Positions 1-7,078 of a DNA stretch of 40,818 bases are shown here, one piece after another. A program made the position numbers and the translations under genes. The notes beneath the pieces were generated by a model, which worked only from the letters and a program-made list of their open reading frames with translations, was not told the DNA's origin and did no database searches. Within the stretch, counting starts at the first letter, position 1, and each line of letters opens with the position of its first letter. Source of the stretch: Gemmatimonadaceae bacterium (lineage in GTDB: Bacteria > Gemmatimonadota > Gemmatimonadetes > Gemmatimonadales > Gemmatimonadaceae); contig JBBJNV010000029.1 of the NCBI GenBank assembly GCA_037721215.1, positions 1 to 40,818 of the forward strand. The letters run 5' to 3'.

Positions 1-108
1 GAGCAACGCATCGCCGGTGGGTAGAGCTCGCCCGGACAAGCCGGGCAGCGCCGATACAAACCGCGGAACAAGACGAATGAGAACTCTTTCTCTTAACCCC
101 TTACAGAA

Positions 109-153
109 GGGGACATTTCTAATGGCGTAAGAACGGGGACATTTCTAATGGCG
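109..153. repeat. Two 19-bp direct repeats, possible insertion-sequence end remnant
   Basis: The 19-mer GGGGACATTTCTAATGGCG occurs at 109-127 and again at 135-153, seven bases apart. Such closely spaced terminal repeats recall the multiple end repeats of IS21-type and related integrase-core elements, but no transposase lies in the window, so this is inference. The rest of 1-354 holds no convincing gene. A GCCCGG/CCGGGC hairpin (30-46) could end a gene lying to the left. Confidence 0.4.
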
Positions 154-354
154 CTTGACACGCAACCGAAAAGTGCTTGCCGCGGCCACCATTGCGTCGT
201 ACTATAGGTCGCTTCGCATGGAACGGCCCCTGAGCAGCACGACTGCCTGGATTCTCGCTGACGCCCGCGTTTGACGCCAACCGAATCTGAGAACGGCCGG
301 GCTCGGCTCTCCTTCCCACCGCTCGGGCATCGGTAACTCTCTCTCAGGAGGTGT

Positions 355-894
355 ATGATGCACTGCTTCAGAATCACACTGACGGGGCTCACTGCGACGG
401 CTTTACTGCTTGGCTGCGGGGAATCAACAACTCCACTAGAGACCACCCGGCCACCGGCTGACGGCCCGAGAACTACAGCCGCATTGGGCTTCACCTCAAC
501 AACAGTGGCTCGCGGAAACGCCGGAATCTTCGACGTCTTCTCGCAAGCCGACGGATACAACGCTCGGCTCAGGTCAACGAGCAATTCGGATGTCTTAGTA
601 TCAAATGTTGTCGTGGTTCCTGGGGGGACGTCAGGATGGCACTCCCATCCGGGTCCTGTCGTCATTGTGGTCAAGACCGGCGCGCTCACGTTCTATCACG
701 GTGATGGCCACGGGGGTTGCACGACCAGAGTTTATGAGGCAGGGGGCGTATACTTCGAGAAAGGTGGAGAGATCGGCACCTTGGAAAACGAGGGAGATGT
801 CGAGGGAACACTGACCGTCACGTTCTTCCTTCCGGCGGGGGCGCCAGCGCGTATTGATCAGCCGGCATTAGCAGGGTCCCATTGCCCTCCCTGA
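355..894 (+). CDS. Cupin-domain lipoprotein
   Basis: A 179-residue exported protein with a cupin fold. The N-terminus is a lipoprotein signal peptide (hydrophobic stretch, then LLLGC with the lipidated Cys near residue 21). The C-terminal two thirds form a single cupin barrel: PGGTSGWHSHPGP supplies the first-motif His residues, followed by VVKTGALTFYHGD and a second motif around EAGGVYF. It is probably an outer- or inner-membrane-anchored small-molecule-binding or metal-dependent protein; the substrate is unknown. A strong Shine-Dalgarno sequence AGGAGGTG (346-353) precedes two consecutive ATG codons (355 and 358); the second has the better spacing. A hairpin terminator follows, so the gene appears to be transcribed alone. 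Confidence 0.8.
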   Translation: MMHCFRITLTGLTATALLLGCGESTTPLETTRPPADGPRTTAALGFTSTTVARGNAGIFDVFSQADGYNARLRSTSNSDVLVSNVVVVPGGTSGWHSHPGPVVIVVKTGALTFYHGDGHGGCTTRVYEAGGVYFEKGGEIGTLENEGDVEGTLTVTFFLPAGAPARIDQPALAGSHCPP

Positions 895-954
895 TTCGCC
901 CGCCATTTGGTTGTTTTCCGCTCTGGCGGCTCCAAAACTGAACTTTCATTCTAC

Positions 955-995
955 AAGCGGCGGCCGGAATCTTACGATCTGGCCGCCGTTTATTT
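955..995 (+). terminator. Rho-independent terminator after the cupin gene
   Basis: Perfect 8-bp stem CGGCGGCC (958-965) / GGCCGCCG (981-988) with a 15-nt loop, followed by TTTATTTG. It lies about 60 bases past the cupin stop codon. The remainder of 895-1198 shows no gene. Confidence 0.6.
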
Positions 996-1198
996 GTATC
1001 ATATCGTGCAGAACCACGCGTTTGTGCACGGCACAAGCGTACTACTTCTGTCATTTTAACAAGTCCAGTTTGTCCGATTGACAGGCGGATGTGCAACGCA
1101 CCACCGTCATCCGGTCACACTGGCAGAATCTCCTGGAACGCCCGTTGCTTTTCCAGCACCCGGCTCACCAACAGCATATTCAACCAGGAGGAAGATAG

Positions 1199-1411
1199 AT
1201 GCTTTACAGAGCGAGCCTTTCCGCACCCATGTTTGGTCTCCGCCGGGAAATCGACAGACTGTTCGAAGTCACCTTTGCACGGGGTGACGGCGTTACCAAC
1301 TGGAGTCCAGCGGTAGACGTATCCGAATCGGCCAGTGAATTGAGACTGGAGATCGAGCTGCCCGGCATCCGTCCCGATGACGTCGAGATAACAGCGGAAA
1401 ACAAAATGTAA
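1199..1411 (+). CDS. Small heat shock protein Hsp20, N-terminal part (split gene)
   Basis: This 70-residue reading frame carries the N-terminal arm and first half of an alpha-crystallin domain: REIDRLFEV near the start, then WSPAVDVSES and LRLEIELPGIRPDDVEIT. Hsp20 proteins are ATP-independent holdase chaperones. Translation ends at TAA (1409-1411) directly after AENKM, where intact family members continue with a hydrophobic residue and LTVRGEKR. The rest of the domain follows in another frame whose ATG shares the final A of this stop (TAATG). Compared with the family pattern there are two extra nucleotides in ATGTAATG (1406-1413). The start has a strong Shine-Dalgarno AGGAGGA (1186-1192). 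Either a frameshift mutation, a sequencing error, or a coupled two-part chaperone. Confidence 0.75.
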   Translation: MLYRASLSAPMFGLRREIDRLFEVTFARGDGVTNWSPAVDVSESASELRLEIELPGIRPDDVEITAENKM

Positions 1412-1755
1412 TGACTGTCCGCGGCGAGAAGAGGGGAGAACGGACAGAGGGTGAGGACAGTCGCTACCATCTCGTCGAGAGAAGCTACGGGTCGTTCACC
1501 CGATCTTTCCAGCTTCCGCAAGGGCTCGACGAGTCCAAGATCGAAGCCGAAGCCAACAACGGCATCCTCTCCATCCGCATCCCCAAAGCCGCCTTACCCC
1601 AGCCGCGCCGGATTGAGATTGGCAAGGCGGCTGGAAGCAGACGCGGCGGACAAAGCGGCAGGCAGATATCGCAGCAAGACGCAACGCGCGTTACTCAGGG
1701 CGCGCAACCCCGTTCGCAAACCGTACGCGCTGAGGCCCCACCCGCCGGCGCCTGA
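1411..1755 (+). CDS. Small heat shock protein Hsp20, C-terminal part (split gene)
   Basis: A 114-residue frame beginning MTVRGEKR, which is the exact continuation of the alpha-crystallin domain interrupted at 1411. It contains ERSYGSFTRSFQLP, the diagnostic EAEANNGILSIRIPK (A-x-x-N-G-I-L), and a C-terminal tail rich in Gln, Arg and Ala. Its ATG overlaps the upstream TAA by one base, the classical arrangement for reinitiation by the same ribosome, so both halves could be made in equal amounts. Whether two fragments could assemble into a working domain is unknown. The adjacent DUF6766 gene is often seen in stress-related neighbourhoods. The simplest alternative is one inactivated hsp20. Confidence 0.75.
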   Translation: MTVRGEKRGERTEGEDSRYHLVERSYGSFTRSFQLPQGLDESKIEAEANNGILSIRIPKAALPQPRRIEIGKAAGSRRGGQSGRQISQQDATRVTQGAQPRSQTVRAEAPPAGA

Positions 1756-1851
1756 CAATCGATCGAGCGATTTGTATGCGCTGTGCCTTCAGGATTTCCA
1801 GGCAGTTTCGCGATTGACCGCCCACGCCAGGGCGAGTATATAGGTCGTCCC

Positions 1852-2583
1852 ATGACAACTCTTCACAGCGCTGAGGATCGGCAAACCACCCTCGGCAGAG
1901 ACGGCGAGAAACGATCACCTGAAGCTGCCGGCTGGATGAAGCGTCACGGCTTATCCCTGGCAATGCTTGCTCTCTTCATTCTCTCGCTGCTCGGGCAGAT
2001 TGCAGTCGGTCATGCCGACTACAACGACAATGCTTTGCAGCATGGACAACCAGCGATCGCACTTGTGGGCTACCTGGGCTCGGGACACTTCATCGAGGCC
2101 GTCTTCGAGAATTGGGAATCGGAATTTCTGCAGATGGCGGCCTTTGTATTCCTCTCCGCGTATCTGTATCAGATAGGCTCGCCGGACTCGCGGAAGCTGG
2201 AAGGCGAACCAGAGCTGGACATCGATCCCCGGGAGCAAATAAGAAGCGATTCGCCATGGCCCGTGCGCCGCGGCGGCGTAGTGCTGCGGATCTACGAGCA
2301 TTCTTTAACCCTCGCGCTGCTGGCTCTGTTTGCAATGTCGTTCCTCCTTCACGCTCATGGCGGCGCTCGTGAATACAGCTCAGAGGAGATGAGCCACGGC
2401 GGTTCAGCCGTTTCAACGATTGCCTACATGGGAAAGTCGCGCTTCTGGTTCGAATCGCTGCAGAACTGGCAAAGCGAGTTCCTGTCGGTAGCCGCACTCA
2501 CGTTGCTTTCGATTTTCCTGCGCCAGCGTCACTCGCCGCAATCCAAGGCGGTCGCTGACCCGCATTCAAAGACAGGCGATTAG
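1852..2583 (+). CDS. DUF6766-family membrane protein with an internal duplication
   Basis: A 243-residue integral membrane protein matching the DUF6766 family by recall of its motifs. It is built from two homologous halves. Half one has a transmembrane segment, then HGQPAIALVGYLGSGHF, FENWESEFLQ and a second membrane segment. Half two repeats this as HGGSAVSTIAYMGKSRF, LQNWQSEFLS and a final membrane segment ending SIFLRQRHS. The linker carries the family motif DPREQ...PWPVRRGG. No biochemical role is known for the family. The ATG at 1852 was chosen because the family starts just ahead of the first membrane segment; upstream in-frame residues look like read-through of noncoding DNA. It lies 96 bases after the split hsp20 and may be co-transcribed with it. 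Confidence 0.8.
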   Translation: MTTLHSAEDRQTTLGRDGEKRSPEAAGWMKRHGLSLAMLALFILSLLGQIAVGHADYNDNALQHGQPAIALVGYLGSGHFIEAVFENWESEFLQMAAFVFLSAYLYQIGSPDSRKLEGEPELDIDPREQIRSDSPWPVRRGGVVLRIYEHSLTLALLALFAMSFLLHAHGGAREYSSEEMSHGGSAVSTIAYMGKSRFWFESLQNWQSEFLSVAALTLLSIFLRQRHSPQSKAVADPHSKTGD

Positions 2584-2621
2584 TGCGAACCACCTGGTAC
2601 GTACGGCGGGCTGCATGTGCA

Positions 2622-2654
2622 GAACGGCGCCGCGGAAACCACGCGACGCCGTTC
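2622..2654. terminator. Hairpin between convergent genes
   Basis: GAACGGCG (2622-2629) pairs perfectly with CGCCGTTC (2647-2654) across a 17-nt loop, between the stop of the DUF6766 gene and the convergent WGxxGxxG gene. There is no clear T-run on either side, so termination is only suggested by its place. Confidence 0.3.
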
Positions 2655-2722
2655 GAGCAGTACCGAAATCGAAGGACCAAATAAAAGACTACAGATTCAA
2701 CACTCTTTCTTGAACCTGTGCG

Positions 2723-2980
2723 TCACGGCGTCCGGGGACGTGTTGTCGTAGCCGGGTCCACATAAACTGTCTTGTCTTCCCGCTTGCGTCCCATGAGGCC
2801 AGCGAGGCCGAGCAGCCCGAGCAGGCCCCATGGAAAATCGGTATCGGCCTCTTCAACCGGTACCTGCACCGGGACTGCGCCAGCGTTCATGGCACTGTCC
2901 GCGGTAGTCTGAGCTCCCGCCGTCGACGCAAGTGACATGACGAGAGAAAGAACGATAGCAAGCTTGAGTCGATTCACCAT
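2723..2980 (-). CDS. WGxxGxxG small exported membrane protein
   Basis: An 85-residue protein with a cleavable signal peptide (hydrophobic segment ending STAGAQ) and a short acidic linker. It then has the hallmark FPWGLLGLLGLAGLMGRKR, matching the WGxxGxxG pattern followed by a basic stop-transfer stretch. Members of this family are small proteins of unknown function thought to be C-terminally membrane-anchored, rather like CTERM sorting signals. The start is well supported: AAGGAG stands seven or so bases before the ATG at 2980 on the minus strand. Confidence 0.7.
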   Translation of the reverse strand: MVNRLKLAIVLSLVMSLASTAGAQTTADSAMNAGAVPVQVPVEEADTDFPWGLLGLLGLAGLMGRKREDKTVYVDPATTTRPRTP

Positions 2981-3076
2981 CGGGTCACTCCTTTGAGAAA
3001 GTTTGAACCAGTAGTCCGCCCCTCAGGCAATCATTGAGCCAAAATACGCGGGGAGGCAAAGGGGTTGCTAAAACCG

Positions 3077-4729
3077 CTAGAACCGCGATGCCCTGAGCCA
3101 GGTGTCCGACCGGGCCCAGGCCGCAGCGAACTGACGATGAACCTCGGCGGCATCTGCAACCCGGCCCTGTTTTGACAATGCCTGTTCCAATCCTATCAGG
3201 CTCCATCCGTTCCGCGGCCGGTGATCGAGCGCGGCGCGATAGACCCGCTCGGCGTCCACTGGCCGTCCTCTCTCGAGCAGTGCAGCGCCGAGCCAGTCAC
3301 TAGCGGAAAAATTGAGCGGCTCGGGTTCATCGTAGCGGAGTTTTTGTTCGAGTAAAACCGCGCGCTCGAACAATGGAATTGCTTCGTCCAGCTTGCCCTG
3401 CTTCCGCACCAACTCCCCACGCAGAATGCCGCCCGCAATGCCGAGTATCGATGACGCAGTGTGTCCGCGAAACGACACTGAGTCAGGCGTGGTGCGGCCG
3501 GTGCGCTCGACGCGCTCGAGGTACGCGCGCGCATTATCAGCATCCCCCACCCGCAGGTGGGCATATCCCCGCGCGAACTCCCAGAGCCCGCGCTGAAGCG
3601 GGTCAGTCGGCGGCGTCTCGAGCTCCAGTATTTCGTCGAACCGGCCGAACCGCAGCAATACCAACGCCCGATAGAAAACACCGCCCGGCACCAGCTTCGC
3701 AAAGTCACGAGCGGCCTGCTCAGCTACCGCACCCTGGCCATCCATCGACGCCGAGAAGAGCAGCATATGGAGGTTGTGCGCCGGATAGATCGCGAATCCG
3801 CCGCCGGTCGCTGAGCGCTGGTCGGAATGAAATGCAGCCACGTTTGCCCGCACGGCATCGCCCCACCGGCCAATGCGGTTAAACGTATGGGACGGCATAT
3901 GATTGATGTGGCTCGCACCAGGAATGCTGCTACCGAGCAACTCGGCGCATGATTCAGCGCGGCCGGCATGAGGGGTGGTTTCAGTCGCGTGAACATAGAG
4001 GTGACACGCTCCGGGATGAGCGCGATTGCGGGACAGCACGCCTTCGAGAACCTGATGAATCCGCTTGATCGACGGTTTTTCGAGACTCCACACACCGCGC
4101 CGCGGCTCGAGCAGCATCAGCGACTCGGCATAAAGCGTAGCGACGTCGTCGTCGCGCGGGAACTTCGCGTGTACACGCGCCATCGCGTCGGAGTAGGTGG
4201 AATCCATCCGCGCGCGCTCCGAACGGCGAAAGTCCGGGGCGTAACGGATGGCCATCGCGTCAATCATTGCACGATCCACAGCTCTCGTGTTTGCAGTCAC
4301 GAGCGCCTTTGCCCGTCGCGCCGCGGAGTAGGCAGCAGCGCCACCCGTTGAATCCATTGGCGCATTCAGGTACGCGCCACGGGCCCAGGCCTCGCCCCAG
4401 AAGCATGAGGCGCAGGTCGAATCGCGACGGCCGGCTTCATTAAAGGAGCGTACTGCTTCGCCCTGCGCAAACGCGTACATGAGCTGCATTCCCTGATCGA
4501 AATACGACTGAGCGTCACGCGTGACCGTTCCGGCACTGCGAGTGAAAGGTCCGAGTGCGTCGCGATACAGCGGCATTGCGCCACCCTTGCCGGGACCCTG
4601 CGCCGCAGCAGTCGGTTGCGAAGCGCCAGGGATGGTGTGCTCGGCGTGTTGCGCGGCAGCGGTCGAGGTTGCGAGAAACAGGAAGAAAGGTGCGAGGACC
4701 GGGACTGCGAAAGACAGTTGCGAAGACAT
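3077..4729 (-). CDS. Exported TPR-repeat protein
   Basis: A protein of about 550 residues with a signal peptide (hydrophobic run ending TAAAQ) and many helix-turn-helix TPR units. The first is clear around YFDQGMQLMYAFAQGEAVRSF with a CASC pair soon after, and C-terminal units include GKLDEAIPLFERAVLLEQ and GRPVDAERVYRAALDHRP. A His-rich middle section (HPGACHLYVHATE, HINHMPSHTFNRIG) is typical of a large secreted TPR family of unknown function that I recall from soil bacteria. The His clusters could bind metal, but that is inference. The ATG at 4729 (MSSQLSF) places the signal peptide correctly; an ATG at 4756 would add nine residues. It is divergent from the M28 peptidase gene. Confidence 0.75.
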   Translation of the reverse strand: MSSQLSFAVPVLAPFFLFLATSTAAAQHAEHTIPGASQPTAAAQGPGKGGAMPLYRDALGPFTRSAGTVTRDAQSYFDQGMQLMYAFAQGEAVRSFNEAGRRDSTCASCFWGEAWARGAYLNAPMDSTGGAAAYSAARRAKALVTANTRAVDRAMIDAMAIRYAPDFRRSERARMDSTYSDAMARVHAKFPRDDDVATLYAESLMLLEPRRGVWSLEKPSIKRIHQVLEGVLSRNRAHPGACHLYVHATETTPHAGRAESCAELLGSSIPGASHINHMPSHTFNRIGRWGDAVRANVAAFHSDQRSATGGGFAIYPAHNLHMLLFSASMDGQGAVAEQAARDFAKLVPGGVFYRALVLLRFGRFDEILELETPPTDPLQRGLWEFARGYAHLRVGDADNARAYLERVERTGRTTPDSVSFRGHTASSILGIAGGILRGELVRKQGKLDEAIPLFERAVLLEQKLRYDEPEPLNFSASDWLGAALLERGRPVDAERVYRAALDHRPRNGWSLIGLEQALSKQGRVADAAEVHRQFAAAWARSDTWLRASRF

Positions 4730-5012
4730 GGCAGGGTCAGTTGGCGTGCACGGCAACGGGTACGAACTTTAGTACCAGCGGCCGATGACCGGGCAGCGGC
4801 TACCGGCTGTACAAAGTCCCCTCGAACAACTCGGAATTCTAACGCTGGAATACGCCGAATGCATGGCTTATCTCGCTCTATCGCCTGCTGCGCCGGCGCG
4901 AAAACTCGTACCTTCAGATAGATCCGGCCGACGTCGACGCCGTGCTGGCACCACACCTGCCTGTGAGACGGAAGCGGCGCACCACCAGAAAAAAACAATC
5001 CAGGAAAGACAA

Positions 5013-6815
5013 ATGACAGCAGGCAGTGCGCGGTGTACAGCGCCGACATCATCTACATCAACGGGCAAGCCACCGCGTTGCGAATCACGGGCGAGCACGG
5101 CGTCGCTGCAGTTACGGAGGCGGTTCATCGTCCTCGCGATCACGGCGTTGTCATCCGGGGCAATCTCCTGCGCACCGTCAAGCCGTCCCCTGCCCGGCCC
5201 CGCCTTACCTGTCCGCACGACAAAAGACATCACGACCGCCGATGTCCGCGCCCGCATCTTTATCGTGGCCGACGACTCGATGCTCGGCCGACAATCGGCT
5301 ACCCGTGGCAATTTTATGATGACGCAATATCTCGCGTCGGAGTCAGCAAGGCTCGGCCTGGAGCCCGGTGGGGAAAATGGGACGTGGTTCCAGACATTGC
5401 CGCTCGTTCGACGGTCCGCCGATTCGGCATCGTTCATCAGGGCTGGGGGGATGGCGCTGGGTCTGTTCACCGGGTTTGCTCCAATCAGACCGACTCTCAC
5501 CTTGCGGCTTGGCGCCCGTCTCGCCGTGGACAGCGCCGTGGCGATTTACGGCGGGCGCGCCGGCGATACCGTTGCTGTGATTTCCGCCAGTGACGCTGCG
5601 GGACGCATTGTCGTGCTGGACGCGCCGCTTGACGTGAACAGCCGGCCGAGCGGTGTCTATGCCGCCTCGGCCACGGTTGCGGTGCGGCAGTTCCCGGGCG
5701 CTGCGGCGATTGCCATCGCTGCTCTCGACTACGTCACACCGGCAACTGCAACGAGCCTGAGAGGGCGAGGCGTCGGAGTCATCAATACCACGGCCGATTC
5801 GAATCCAGTGGGGCTCCTTGTGTCGCGGGCTGCCGCTGCGCAGCTGATGCGCGCTCCGCTGGAGAATATGCGGGTTGGACAGATCGGGTCAAAGGTTCAG
5901 GCGCGAGTGGGATTCACCGACCTGCCGGCGCAGGCGCCCGCGCGAAACGTCATTGCGATACTTCGCGGGTCTGACCCGCGATTGCGCAACGAATTCGTTG
6001 CTGTCGGCGCACACAACGATCACCTCGGGACAGCGACGCGGCCCGTTGATCATGATTCTCTCCGCGCCTATAACCGCGTCATGCGGCCGGAGGGCGCGCA
6101 GACGGCAGCAGCAGTGCCGAAGCCCGAGCAAATCGCACGTATCGCGGTGATTCTCGATAGCCTTCGCCAACGTTCGCCGGCGCGGGCAGATTCCATCTAC
6201 AATGGTGCTGACGACGACGGCTCCGGCTCTGTGGCCGCGCTCGAAATCGCCGAGTCGCTCGCTGCCGGGCCTCGTCCGAGACGATCTATCGTTTTCGTAT
6301 GGCACACCGCCGAAGAGGCCGGGTTACTGGGTTCCGCCTGGTTCACCGAGAACCCTACAATTCCGCGTGAATCGATCGTTGCGCAGCTCAACATGGACAT
6401 GGTTGGACGGGGCTCGGCTGCGGATGTACCGAAGGGCGGCCCGCGGAATTTGCAGGTGATCGGATCGAGGCGGCTTTCGACCGACCTGGGGAATGTCGTC
6501 GATTCGGTGAATGCGAGGAGCCGTGAGCCGTATCTGATCGACTACTCGTTCGATACGCCGCGGCATCCCCTTAACCGCTATTGCCGGAGCGATCATTACA
6601 TGTATGCGCGGTACGGAATTCCGATCACATATTTTTCTCGCGGATATCATATGGACTACCATCAGCTCACAGATGAACCGCAGTACATCAACTATGAAGG
6701 GCTGACCAAGGTTGCTGGTTTCGTAAAGAATGTGGCCGTGGCGCTTGCCAATCGGGACGATAGAGTGGTGGTCGATAAGGCCCGGCCTGATTTGCGGGCA
6801 CCCTGCCGGCAGTAG
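5013..6815 (+). CDS. M28-family metallopeptidase (Zn aminopeptidase), lipoprotein-like
   Basis: About 600 residues. The M28 catalytic domain is complete: VGAHNDHLG (zinc His), NGADDDGSGS (bridging Asp), WHTAEEAGLLGS (general-base Glu and zinc Glu), LNMDMVGR (zinc Asp) and SDHYMYARYGIP (zinc His). A protease-associated-like insert sits between the N-terminus and the catalytic part. The family cleaves N-terminal amino acids or dipeptides outside the cytoplasm. The chosen ATG at 5013 follows AGGAAAG (5002-5008); hydrophobic residues 38-52 and Cys53 (GAISC) suggest a lipoprotein signal with an unusually long basic N-region. The reading frame is open further upstream to 4785, but that part is not protein-like. 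Confidence 0.85.
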   Translation: MTAGSARCTAPTSSTSTGKPPRCESRASTASLQLRRRFIVLAITALSSGAISCAPSSRPLPGPALPVRTTKDITTADVRARIFIVADDSMLGRQSATRGNFMMTQYLASESARLGLEPGGENGTWFQTLPLVRRSADSASFIRAGGMALGLFTGFAPIRPTLTLRLGARLAVDSAVAIYGGRAGDTVAVISASDAAGRIVVLDAPLDVNSRPSGVYAASATVAVRQFPGAAAIAIAALDYVTPATATSLRGRGVGVINTTADSNPVGLLVSRAAAAQLMRAPLENMRVGQIGSKVQARVGFTDLPAQAPARNVIAILRGSDPRLRNEFVAVGAHNDHLGTATRPVDHDSLRAYNRVMRPEGAQTAAAVPKPEQIARIAVILDSLRQRSPARADSIYNGADDDGSGSVAALEIAESLAAGPRPRRSIVFVWHTAEEAGLLGSAWFTENPTIPRESIVAQLNMDMVGRGSAADVPKGGPRNLQVIGSRRLSTDLGNVVDSVNARSREPYLIDYSFDTPRHPLNRYCRSDHYMYARYGIPITYFSRGYHMDYHQLTDEPQYINYEGLTKVAGFVKNVAVALANRDDRVVVDKARPDLRAPCRQ

Positions 6816-6824
6816 ATTGCATCA

Positions 6825-6897
6825 GCGCTCGTAGCTCAACGGATAGAGCATCTGACTTCGGATCAGAAGGTTGGGGGTTCGAGCCCCTCCGGGCGCA
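6825..6897 (+). tRNA. tRNA-Arg (anticodon TCG)
   Basis: A full cloverleaf: acceptor GCGCTCG pairs with CGGGCGC (6890-6896), with discriminator A6897. The anticodon stem TCTGA/TCAGA encloses loop CTTCGGA with anticodon TCG at 6858-6860, and the T arm is GGGGGTTCGAGCCCCT. No CCA is encoded. It reads CGA codons (wobble allowing others). Its 3' 46 nt are repeated at 15871-15916, which marks it as the integration site of a genomic island. Confidence 0.95.
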
Positions 6898-6912
6898 TCG
6901 CATAAAATCCAT

Positions 6913-6950
6913 AAGGGGCAGTGACCTAGACAGTCGACGGCCCCCTTTTT
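6913..6950 (+). terminator. Terminator after tRNA-Arg
   Basis: AAGGGGC (6913-6919) can pair with GCCCC/GCCCCC starting at 6940, followed by TTTTT (6946-6950). The loop is about 20 nt. It fits the end of the tRNA-Arg transcript. Confidence 0.5.
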
Positions 6951-7027
6951 ACTGCCGCCACAATTTGCTGGTACTACCAAAGTGCTACAGCATGGGCGAA
7001 CCCGGTAATCGTGGCGCGCGACTTTTC

Positions 7028-7056
7028 TTGACAGTCATATACCGTCGGTCTAACGT
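7028..7056 (+). promoter_or_regulatory. Candidate sigma-70 promoter of the TonB receptor gene
   Basis: TTGACA at 7028-7033 is a perfect -35 hexamer; 17 bases later TAACGT (7051-7056) matches three of six -10 positions. It lies just ahead of the Shine-Dalgarno GGGAGG (7065-7070) and ATG at 7079. Confidence 0.4.
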
Positions 7057-7078
7057 GGGCAGACGGGAGGTCCGACGA

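Noticed and set aside
93-689. Long minus-strand open frame opposite the cupin gene
   Set aside because: It is a shadow of the cupin gene on the other strand; the residues show no family pattern and extend into noncoding DNA.
1405-1416. Selenocysteine at the TGA overlapping the Hsp20 split
   Set aside because: The frame meets TAA before the TGA, and Hsp20 proteins have no catalytic Cys at this place.
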